Below, in pieces: positions 1 through 4,459 of a stretch of 5,133 bases of DNA. Numbering within the stretch: position 1 is the first letter of the stretch; each line of letters starts with the position of its first letter. Both the position numbers and the translations under genes were made by a program. Source of the stretch: Bacillota bacterium (GTDB taxonomy: Bacteria; Bacillota; Bacilli; Calditerricolales; Calditerricolaceae); assembly GCA_017577925.1 (NCBI GenBank), contig PKQU01000140.1, positions 1 through 5,133 on the forward strand, given 5' to 3'. Under the pieces are notes generated by a model, which saw nothing but the letters and a program-made list of their open reading frames with translations, did no database searches and was not told the origin of the DNA.

Positions 1-169
1 CCGCCTCATACACCACTTCGTTGTTCGTGCGGCGGCGGTTTTCCAGACTCAGGTCGAACACCTGGAAGTTGATTTCAAATCCGATAACATTGGGCTCGAG
101 TACCCGCAGCGCCTCTTCCAGCAGTTCTTGTCCCGTTTGGTCTCCTTGCATGACGACGACGGTTTTCAT
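1..169 (-). CDS. Isocitrate/isopropylmalate dehydrogenase family protein, N-terminal part only
   Basis: Reading the minus strand from the ATG at 169-167 gives 56 codons with no stop before the window edge, so the gene is partial and most of it lies to the left. The product begins MKTVVVMQGDQTGQELLEEA and continues with LEPNVIGFEINF and DLSLENRRRTNNEVVYEA. A short beta strand followed by GDxTGxE and an amphipathic helix is how the NAD(P)-dependent beta-decarboxylating dehydrogenases (isocitrate, 3-isopropylmalate, tartrate types) begin. The canonical GDGIGPE is here GDQTGQE, which suggests a divergent paralogue rather than housekeeping Icd or LeuB, and the true substrate cannot be told. The start is supported by GAGGTGAG (185-178) nine bases upstream of ATG, and by a TATAAT box further up. 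The gene is transcribed away from the cot genes. The family call is fairly firm; the specific reaction is open because the catalytic residues are outside the window. Confidence 0.75.
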   Translation of the reverse strand, partial: MKTVVVMQGDQTGQELLEEALRVLEPNVIGFEINFQVFDLSLENRRRTNNEVVYEA

Positions 170-184
170 CGTTCCGGCTCACCT

Positions 185-199
185 CAGATCCAGGATCTG
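185..199. promoter_or_regulatory. 15-bp perfect palindrome in the dehydrogenase leader, possible operator
   Basis: CAGATCC-A-GGATCTG is a perfect 7+7 inverted repeat about one central base. It sits between the predicted start of transcription and the Shine-Dalgarno sequence of the minus-strand gene and shares one base with the latter. As RNA it could form only a short hairpin of 5 bp with a 5-nt loop, so a DNA operator for a dimeric repressor is the more natural reading. No known operator was recognised, and chance remains possible. Confidence 0.35.
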
Positions 200-212
200 C
201 ACTAACGTTCTC

Positions 213-241
213 ATTATACTGCTTTTTTTTCGGTAAGGACA
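213..241 (-). promoter_or_regulatory. Probable sigma-A promoter of the dehydrogenase-family gene
   Basis: On the minus strand a perfect -10 box TATAAT lies at 218-213. At a 17-bp spacing the -35 position (241-236) reads TGTCCT, a poor match to TTGACA. A run of eight A residues on the minus strand falls in the spacer. Transcription would start near 206, giving a leader of about 37 nt that contains the palindrome at 185-199. The -10 is convincing. The weak -35 suggests either a modest promoter or dependence on an activator. Confidence 0.45.
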
Positions 242-313
242 GAACGGGCCATCTGGGTTGTGTTGGGGCTGTCGGGGTATGCACCGGTGCGAGACGGGAA
301 AAGGTAAAACACG

Positions 314-322
314 GGAGGTGAT
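314..322 (+). promoter_or_regulatory. Strong ribosome binding site that decides a TTG start
   Basis: GGAGGTGAT is an uninterrupted complement of the 3' end of 16S rRNA. From the end of GGAGG there are 8 nt to TTG at 327. The in-frame upstream candidate near 258 has no comparable site, and the in-frame ATG at 342 is too far away (23 nt from GGAGG), so TTG is the preferred start. Confidence 0.75.
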
Positions 323-326
323 CCCG

Positions 327-560
327 TTGGCCAACCACGTGATGAAGCCGCTGACGTCGAACGAACTGGTTGCCCTCGACGCGTTGCTTGCGTTCGAGGC
401 GCTCCTGGTGCGCAAATACCTCGATGCGGCACAGAACGTGCAGGACTTGACCTTGCAGCCGTTCTGTCGCGATATGGCCGAGCGGCACCGGCGTCACTTC
501 GATTTGCTGCTCCTCAGCTTGCAGCAGCACGGCGGCGTGACGCCGGTGCAGACTTCGTGA
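327..560 (+). CDS. Small CotF-like/ferritin-like helical protein, probably a spore coat component
   Basis: Translation from TTG gives 77 residues beginning MANHVMKPLTSNELVALDAL. The protein is almost all helical. A first helix covers about residues 9-34 (LTSNELVALDALLAFEALLV), and a second covers about 37-68 with the pattern ExxRRHxxHxxxLLLSLQQH, followed by a short tail, GGVTPVQTS. The Glu-His-His spacing recalls half of a ferritin-like four-helix bundle, as seen in small Bacillales proteins annotated as CotF-like or coat-associated. It is much shorter than CotF itself. It lies 25 nt before a clearer CotF-family gene on the same strand and is probably co-transcribed with it, which is the main reason for the coat assignment. 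I see no sigma-E, sigma-G or sigma-K promoter that I would stand behind. The gene looks real (strong RBS, spacing, composition); the exact function is inferred. Confidence 0.65.
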   Translation: MANHVMKPLTSNELVALDALLAFEALLVRKYLDAAQNVQDLTLQPFCRDMAERHRRHFDLLLLSLQQHGGVTPVQTS

Positions 561-585
561 CGGTGGGAAAAGGAGGATCGGAAAC

Positions 586-912
586 GTGTGGCAGGACAAG
601 GAGCGATTGGATGACCTTGTGCGTGACGAAAAGGCGCTGGTTCAGCTGTACACGATGGCCGTGCTGGAAAGCGGATCGCCCAAACTGCAGCAGGATCTGA
701 TCTCCCTGCTGAGCGGGACCATCCAGTCCCTTGCTCTGGTGGCGGGCGAGGTGGAAACGCGCGGTTGGTCGCTGCCGGTCGCGGCCGACGGCGGTGCCGT
801 GCAGAACCTCCTGACCCGGTACCAGGGCGAACAGGCCCAGCTGGCCCAGGAAATCCAGGCGCAGGCCTACCCGGCACAACAAGGGCCGCCACAAACGCAA
901 ATTCAGGCATGA
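586..912 (+). CDS. CotF-family spore coat protein
   Basis: The GTG start at 586 is preceded by AGGAGG (571-576) with 9 nt spacing, and gives 108 residues. Residues 1-60 carry the CotF-type pattern: a helix with DLVRDEKALVQLYTMAVLES, then a (G/N)SPKLQQDL segment, a second helix, and TRGWSLPVAA. This corresponds to the 'P-x-L-R/Q-x-x-L ... KGWY' arrangement of Bacillus CotF and its paralogues. A third helix (LLTRYQGEQAQLAQEIQAQA) is followed by a Gln/Pro-rich tail, AYPAQQGPPQTQIQA, typical of low-complexity ends of coat proteins. There is no signal peptide or membrane segment. It forms a two-gene unit with the small helical gene just upstream. Its stop codon TGA (910-912) is part of the -35 region of the aroA promoter. 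The family call rests on remembered sequence pattern; the role in spore coat or spore-mother-cell assembly is inferred from the family. Confidence 0.72.
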   Translation: MWQDKERLDDLVRDEKALVQLYTMAVLESGSPKLQQDLISLLSGTIQSLALVAGEVETRGWSLPVAADGGAVQNLLTRYQGEQAQLAQEIQAQAYPAQQGPPQTQIQA

Positions 913-937
913 CAGATGGGAAACCGTGCGCTATAAT
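909..937 (+). promoter_or_regulatory. Sigma-A promoter of aroA
   Basis: ATGACA (909-914, five of six to TTGACA), a 17-bp spacer and a perfect TATAAT (932-937) form a near-consensus vegetative promoter. The expected transcription start is about 943-945, giving a leader of roughly 25 nt with the AGGGAGG ribosome binding site at 953-959. The -35 box overlaps the TGA stop of the preceding coat gene, so aroA can be expressed in growing cells independently of the coat genes. Confidence 0.8.
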
Positions 938-969
938 AGTCAGAAATATTTTAGGGAGGGAGAGAAACC

Positions 970-2046
970 GTGTCGGGCGAATTGGAGACGCTCCGCAAAC
1001 AGCTGGACGAGATCAACCTGCGGCTGTTGGAACTCATCAGCGAGCGCGGGCGCATCGTCCAGGAAATTGGCCGCATCAAAGGAAAACAGGGCGTACAAAA
1101 ATACGATCCGCTCCGCGAGCGGGAGATGCTCGAGCGCATCAAGGCACAAAATCGCGGCCCGTTTTCCGACGCCACGATCGTGCACCTGTTTAAGGAGCTG
1201 TTTAAGGCGTCCCTCGAGCTGCAGGAGGACGATACGCGCAAGGCGCTCCTCGTGAGCCGCAAGCGCCAGAAGGAAGACACGGTTGTCACCGTCGGCGAGG
1301 TGCGCATCGGCGGGGCGGAGAAGGTCATCGTGGCCGGGCCGTGCTCGGTGGAGACGCCGGAGCAGGTGCGGGCGGTGGCCCGGTTCATGGCCGACCGCGG
1401 GCTGCGGCTGATACGCGGCGGGGCGTTCAAACCGCGCACGTCGCCCTATGACTTTCAGGGCCTGGGTGTCGACGGGCTGAAGATCCTGCGCGAAGTGGCG
1501 GATGAGTACGGCCTGTATGTGGTCAGCGAGATCGTCAACCCGGCACACGTGGAGATGGCTGTCGAGTACGTCGACGTGATCCAGATCGGGGCGCGCAACA
1601 TGCAGAACTTCGAGCTGTTGAAGGAAGTGGGCCAGACGCGCACGCCGGTGCTTCTGAAGCGCGGACTCGCGGCCACGATCGAAGAATTGCTCTACGCGGC
1701 GGAGTACATCGTATCGCGGGGGAACACGCAGGTGATCCTCTGTGAACGCGGCATCCGCACCTACGAGAAGTGGACGCGCAACACGTTAGACATCGCGGCG
1801 GTGCCGATCCTCAAACAGGAAAGCCACCTGCCCGTGCTGGTCGACGTCAGCCACGCGGCGGGGCGGCGCGACATCCTCTTGCCGCTGGCCAAGGCGGCGC
1901 TGGCCGCCGGCGCCGACGGGGTGATGGTGGAGGTGCACCCCGACCCGCCGGTGGCCCTGTCCGACGCCAAGCAGCAAATCGACTTGCCCACGTTTGACGC
2001 GTTTCTGCAGGCCTTGGGGATGGTCCAGACGGAGGCGGTGCGGTAA
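970..2046 (+). CDS. aroA: Bifunctional chorismate mutase / 3-deoxy-7-phosphoheptulonate (DAHP) synthase
   Basis: A GTG start with AGGGAGG 10 nt upstream gives 358 residues, the length I recall for B. subtilis AroA (also named aroG or aroF in other schemes; not EPSP synthase). Residues 1-90 form an AroQ-type chorismate mutase domain with the expected active-site residues R9, R26, K37, D46, R49 and E50, and probably Q85. Residues about 105-350 form a type I-beta DAHP synthase barrel with AGPCSVE (122-128), GGAFKPRTSPYDFQG (150-164), GARNMQNF (207-214), KRG (230-232), CERGIRTYE (258-266) and VDVSHAAGRR (291-300). The metal ligands C125, H295, E321 and D332 are all present. The enzyme condenses phosphoenolpyruvate with erythrose 4-phosphate to open the shikimate pathway. 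In this architecture the mutase domain also works as the sensor for feedback by chorismate or prephenate. It is transcribed from its own promoter and followed by ccpA, as in Bacillus. No key residue is missing. Confidence 0.97.
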   Translation: MSGELETLRKQLDEINLRLLELISERGRIVQEIGRIKGKQGVQKYDPLREREMLERIKAQNRGPFSDATIVHLFKELFKASLELQEDDTRKALLVSRKRQKEDTVVTVGEVRIGGAEKVIVAGPCSVETPEQVRAVARFMADRGLRLIRGGAFKPRTSPYDFQGLGVDGLKILREVADEYGLYVVSEIVNPAHVEMAVEYVDVIQIGARNMQNFELLKEVGQTRTPVLLKRGLAATIEELLYAAEYIVSRGNTQVILCERGIRTYEKWTRNTLDIAAVPILKQESHLPVLVDVSHAAGRRDILLPLAKAALAAGADGVMVEVHPDPPVALSDAKQQIDLPTFDAFLQALGMVQTEAVR

Positions 2047-2161
2047 GGCACCGCACTCCTTTGGCCATTCCGGCGGCCCGAGGGGCGAGAGGGGATAGGG
2101 CGGCCTCCCTGGTTTAGGACCGGGATACGGGTCTTTGATCGTCACTCAAAAACGCATGATC
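2038..2161 (+). other. aroA 3' region with several weak hairpins and a G-rich stretch
   Basis: No gene fits here. Visible structures are a hairpin spanning the aroA stop codon (GTGCGG 2038-2043 with CCGCAC 2051-2056, followed by TCCTTT), a G-rich run at about 2080-2103 (GGGG, GGGG, GGG and GG tracts), and a 6-bp stem GATCGT/ATGATC (2137-2142 with 2156-2161, one G-U pair) immediately before the intrinsic terminator. The first could be a weak early terminator. I see no promoter that would make this a separate small RNA, so a structured 3' untranslated region is the simplest reading. Confidence 0.3.
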
Positions 2162-2166
2162 TCGTA

Positions 2167-2204
2167 GGCGGAGAGCGGGGACCGGGCCCCCGCACCGCCT
2201 TTTT
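2167..2204 (+). terminator. Rho-independent terminator after aroA
   Basis: GGCGG (2167-2171) pairs with CCGCC (2195-2199), and an inner GCGGGG (2175-2180) pairs with CCCCGC (2188-2193). They are separated by an aga/a internal loop and followed by TTTTT (2200-2204). This is a strong stem with a U-tract, about 120 nt after the aroA stop and before the ccpA promoter, so it should separate the two transcripts. Confidence 0.8.
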
Positions 2205-2222
2205 GTGTTGGTGAAACGGGAG

Positions 2223-2251
2223 TTGAAATCGTGTGAAAATTGCCGTATCCT
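2223..2251 (+). promoter_or_regulatory. Probable sigma-A promoter of ccpA
   Basis: TTGAAA (2223-2228), a 17-bp spacer and TATCCT (2246-2251) match the vegetative consensus at five and four of six positions. Transcription would start near 2258, leaving a leader of about 50 nt before the GTG of ccpA. The surrounding sequence is AT-rich compared with the rest of the window, as expected for a promoter. Confidence 0.6.
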
Positions 2252-2281
2252 AAAACGTAAGATGAAAACCAAATGAAAACC

Positions 2282-2295
2282 AGTTAACGGTTGCA
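2282..2295 (-). promoter_or_regulatory. Candidate cre (catabolite-responsive element) upstream of ccpA
   Basis: Read on the minus strand the site is TGCAACCGTTAACT, which fits the loose cre core TGNAANCGNWNNCW at every defined position. It deviates from stricter versions of the consensus (C rather than A/G before CG, T rather than A near the end). It lies about 25-38 nt downstream of the predicted ccpA transcription start and touches the ribosome binding site at 2295-2301. Bound CcpA there would act as a roadblock, implying autoregulation. A degenerate 14-mer can occur by chance; the placement is what makes it plausible. Confidence 0.4.
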
Positions 2296-2309
2296 GGGAG
2301 GGAGCGGCC

Positions 2310-3335
2310 GTGTCCGTAACCATTTACGATGTGGCGCGGGAAGCGGGTGTGTCGATGGCAACGGTGTCCCGTGTGGTGAACGGCAACCCCAACGTGAAGC
2401 CGGCCACGCGGAAAAAGGTGCTCGAAGTGATCGAGCGGCTGGGGTATCGCCCCAACGCCGTGGCCCGCGGTTTGGCGAGCAAGAAGACAACGACCGTAGG
2501 CGTCATCATCCCGGACATCGCCAACGCCTTCTATGCCGAATTGGCCCGCGGCATTGAAGACATTGCCAACATGTACAAGTATAACATCATCCTCTGTAAT
2601 TCGGACAAACAGCCGAAAAAGGAACTGACGCTCATCGAGACGCTGTTGGAGAAACAGGTGGATGGCCTCTTGTTCATGGGGGCGCAGGTAACGGACGAGC
2701 ACCTCGCGCTCTTCCGTTCGGCCCCTGTGCCCGTGGTGCTGGCCACGACAATCGATCCGGGATGTCAGCTGCCTTCGGTCAACATTGACCAGCGGCAGGC
2801 TGCCTACGACGCTACGCGCCTGCTGCTCAATCACGGCCACACCCGCATTGCCTTCCTGGGCGGCCCGTTGGAGGAGTTTGCCGGACTCAGCCGCTTTGAG
2901 GGCTATCGCCAGGCGCTGGAGGATGCCGGCGTGCCCTTTCGGGAGGAGCTGGTGCAACTGGCCGATTACCGCTACGAGACGGCGCTGAAGCGGATGGATC
3001 ATTTCTTGGCCCTTCCCGAGCGCCCCACGGCGGTGTTTGCCACCAGTGACGAGATGGCGGTGGCCGCCATCCACGCCTATCAGGACGCCGGTTTCCGTGT
3101 GCCGGAGGACGTCGAGGTGATCGGCTTTGACAACATCCGCCTGGCGTCAATGGTGCGCCCGACGCTGACGACGGTGGCCCAGCCGATGTACGACATTGGT
3201 GCCGTGTCGATGCGCCTCTTGACCAAGTACATGCACAACGAGAAGGTGACCGATTCCCTCGTGTTCCTCCCGCACACGATCGAGTTGCGCGGCTCGACGC
3301 GCGCCGAGGTGCAAACGGCGGTTGTGGCGCCGTAA
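2310..3335 (+). CDS. ccpA: Catabolite control protein A (LacI/GalR family)
   Basis: The GTG start at 2310 follows AGGGAGG (2295-2301) with 8 nt spacing and yields 341 residues, a few more than the 334 I recall for B. subtilis CcpA. Residues 3-23 (VTIYDVAREAGVSMATVSRVV) are the helix-turn-helix, with NGNPNVKPATRKKVLEVIERLGYRPNA following, and VARGLASKK (51-59) is the minor-groove hinge helix. VGVIIPDIANAFYAELARGIEDIA opens the periplasmic-binding-like core. FATSDEMA (243-250), VIGFDN (270-275) and YDIGAVSMRLLTKYM (294-308) are hallmark CcpA segments, the last lying in the region that contacts HPr-Ser46-P. CcpA with HPr-Ser-P binds cre sites to repress or activate carbon genes globally. The C-terminus has a short extension, TRAEVQTAVVAP. 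Position after aroA is typical. It appears to have its own promoter, with a cre-like site in the leader. The assignment to CcpA rather than another LacI regulator is very secure. Confidence 0.96.
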   Translation: MSVTIYDVAREAGVSMATVSRVVNGNPNVKPATRKKVLEVIERLGYRPNAVARGLASKKTTTVGVIIPDIANAFYAELARGIEDIANMYKYNIILCNSDKQPKKELTLIETLLEKQVDGLLFMGAQVTDEHLALFRSAPVPVVLATTIDPGCQLPSVNIDQRQAAYDATRLLLNHGHTRIAFLGGPLEEFAGLSRFEGYRQALEDAGVPFREELVQLADYRYETALKRMDHFLALPERPTAVFATSDEMAVAAIHAYQDAGFRVPEDVEVIGFDNIRLASMVRPTLTTVAQPMYDIGAVSMRLLTKYMHNEKVTDSLVFLPHTIELRGSTRAEVQTAVVAP

Positions 3336-3381
3336 CAGGAGTTCCAGGACGGCTGGACCGGATTGTCCCGATGCCCGGTTG

Positions 3382-3404
3382 GTGCCCGCCTTCGTGGCGG
3401 GCAC
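3382..3404 (+). terminator. Hairpin terminator after ccpA
   Basis: GTGCCCGCC-TTCGT-GGCGGGCAC is a perfect 9-bp GC-rich stem with a 5-nt loop, 46 nt after the ccpA stop. It is followed by GATTTG, so the U-tract is poor. Termination may be partial, or the perfectly symmetrical hairpin may act in both directions. A smaller hairpin, TCCAG/CTGGA (3343-3357), precedes it. Confidence 0.55.
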
Positions 3405-3422
3405 GATTTGCGCCTGGCGCGG

Positions 3423-3451
3423 GTGACCGCGGCAGGTGCCCCTGTTATAAT
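3423..3451 (+). promoter_or_regulatory. Extended -10 sigma-A promoter of mtnN
   Basis: A perfect TATAAT (3446-3451) carries the extended -10 motif TG one base upstream (TGTTATAAT, 3443-3451), with GTGACC (3423-3428, four of six) at 17 bp spacing. The start of transcription would be near 3458, about 80 nt before the mtnN ATG. This implies that mtnN is expressed separately from ccpA. Confidence 0.7.
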
Positions 3452-3477
3452 GGAACCGTTGCCGCCAAGGCGCTAAA

Positions 3478-3497
3478 CCGCCCTGGATAATGGGCGG
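3478..3497 (+). other. Stem-loop in the mtnN leader
   Basis: CCGCCC (3478-3483) pairs perfectly with GGGCGG (3492-3497) around the 8-nt loop TGGATAAT. A second small stem, CTTTG/CAAAG (3512-3524), abuts the Shine-Dalgarno region. They sit in an approximately 80-nt leader and could affect translation or mRNA stability. I do not recognise a SAM, SAH or other known riboswitch; the leader is too short and lacks their conserved cores. There is no U-tract, so it is not a terminator. Confidence 0.4.
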
Positions 3498-3537
3498 GGG
3501 AGACGGTTACGCTTTGACGCAAAGGGGGAGAGGTGCC

Positions 3538-4257
3538 ATGACGATCGGCATCATCGGGGCCATGGTCGAAGAGGTAGAACGCTACCGCGAGGGGATGTAC
3601 GGCGAGCAGGAGGTGCGCCATGCCGGAATCCCGTTCTACCGGGGCGAGCTGGCCGGGCAGGATGTGGTGGTGTGCAAGTCGGGCGTAGGCAAGGTGAATG
3701 CGGCCGTCTGCGCGCAGCTCTTGATCGATCGCTATCAGGTGTCCCACATCGTGTTCACCGGCGTGGCAGGGGCGCTCCATCCCGAACTGGAGATCGGCGA
3801 CATCGTCGTCTCGCGGGACTGCGTGCAGCACGACATGGATGCCACCGCGCTGGGGTTTCAGCCCGGCGAGATTCCGTTCCATCCCAAATGGGTGTTTGAG
3901 GCCGATCCCCAGCTTGTGGCGCTGGCCGAGCGGGCCGCGCGCCGGGTAACCGAGGTGCGCGTGATGACGGGGCGCGTCCTGTCCGGCGACCAGTTCGTGA
4001 CGAACCGGGAAAAGGCCCGCTGGCTGCACGAGCGGTTCGGCGGACTGTGCCTGGAGATGGAAGGCGCCGCCGTGGCCCAGGTGTGCGACATGAACGGCGT
4101 GCCCTTTGTCGTCATTCGCTCCATGTCGGACAAGGCTGATGGCTCGGCCCACGTGGATTTTCCGGCCTTTGTGAAGCTGGCGTCCCAGCGTTCCTGCGAA
4201 GTGGTGTGCGCCATGCTGGAGGAGCTGGCGACTACTTCAGCAGGCCGAGAAGGATGA
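3538..4257 (+). CDS. mtnN: 5'-methylthioadenosine/S-adenosylhomocysteine nucleosidase
   Basis: The ATG at 3538 follows GGGGGAG (3524-3530) by 7 nt, and the protein then begins MTIGIIGAMVEEVERY exactly where the family begins. The in-frame ATG at 3490 has no ribosome binding site and would add 16 Gly/Arg-rich residues, so it is rejected. The 239 residues are slightly longer than the usual 228-235. Catalytic residues by alignment to the E. coli enzyme are E12 (base), E175 in CLEMEGAAVAQV (171-182; ribose contacts) and D198 in RSMSDKADG (194-202; acid protonating N7). GVAGAL (75-80) and GRVLSGDQFV (145-154) are family motifs. It hydrolyses MTA, SAH and 5'-deoxyadenosine to adenine plus the thio- or deoxyribose in the cytosol, feeding methionine salvage and relieving methyltransferase inhibition. 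It sits between ccpA and acuC under its own promoter. Its 3' end overlaps a small membrane-protein gene on the opposite strand. Confidence 0.95.
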   Translation: MTIGIIGAMVEEVERYREGMYGEQEVRHAGIPFYRGELAGQDVVVCKSGVGKVNAAVCAQLLIDRYQVSHIVFTGVAGALHPELEIGDIVVSRDCVQHDMDATALGFQPGEIPFHPKWVFEADPQLVALAERAARRVTEVRVMTGRVLSGDQFVTNREKARWLHERFGGLCLEMEGAAVAQVCDMNGVPFVVIRSMSDKADGSAHVDFPAFVKLASQRSCEVVCAMLEELATTSAGREG

Positions 4258-4429
4258 ACAGCCCGCAGGCTGCCGCCGCGACAAGGAACAGGAGGCGAAA
4301 GGCCTGGCGAACGGCGGTGAGCACGAACGTGGCGATGAACAAGAGAATGGCGGGCACGTATAAGTCGGGTGCCGAAAAATAGGCCACGGCCAAGAGCACA
4401 AGCGACAACAGCCACAGCAGGCGAATCAT
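4232..4429 (-). CDS. Small three-helix membrane protein of unknown function
   Basis: A minus-strand reading frame of 65 residues starts at ATG (4429-4427) with a strong AAAGGAGG ribosome binding site 7 nt upstream. It begins 30 bp after the acuC stop, so it is probably translated from the acuC transcript. Three hydrophobic segments are visible: about residues 4-19 (LLWLLSLVLLAVAYFS), 23-40 (LYVPAILLFIATFVLTAV) and 44-64 (FRLLFLVAAAACGLFILLGL). Charged residues are few: R3, D22, R41, R45 and K65. There is no recognisable domain or catalytic motif, and I do not recognise the family. The frame ends with TAG at 4234-4232, inside the last codons of mtnN, giving a 26-bp tail-to-tail overlap. The ribosome binding site, the operon-like spacing and the clean membrane topology argue that it is real, although part of the coding potential overlaps mtnN. 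Function unknown. Confidence 0.65.
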   Translation of the reverse strand: MIRLLWLLSLVLLAVAYFSAPDLYVPAILLFIATFVLTAVRQAFRLLFLVAAAACGLFILLGLLK

Positions 4430-4459
4430 GACACACCCTCCTTTGGGGGTTGGTTGCGG

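Noticed and set aside
215..220. TATACT on the plus strand as a -10 box for the coat-like genes, overlapping the divergent TATAAT.
   Set aside because: No -35 element at 16-18 bp (position 192-197 reads AGGATC), and the genes are expected to use sporulation sigma factors, whose motifs I could not find.
281..290. GCACCGGTGC perfect 10-bp palindrome upstream of the first coat-like gene.
   Set aside because: Short GC-rich palindromes are common in DNA of this composition, and nothing else marks it as an operator.
940..1548. Long minus-strand open frame of 202 codons within aroA.
   Set aside because: It lies opposite the aroA coding sequence, has no recognisable domain, and is the usual product of GC-rich codon bias.
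2250..3074. Minus-strand open frame of 274 codons opposite ccpA.
   Set aside because: The composition is His/Arg-rich shadow sequence, and ccpA on the plus strand is unequivocal.
3504..3517. A second cre-like site (minus strand TCAAAGCGTAACCG) just before mtnN.
   Set aside because: It lacks the invariant G at position 2 and the final A/T, so it is too degenerate to report as an operator.
3490..3537. Upstream ATG start for mtnN at 3490, adding 16 residues.
   Set aside because: No Shine-Dalgarno sequence precedes it, the added residues are unlike the family, and ATG 3538 has a good site and the family's exact N-terminus.
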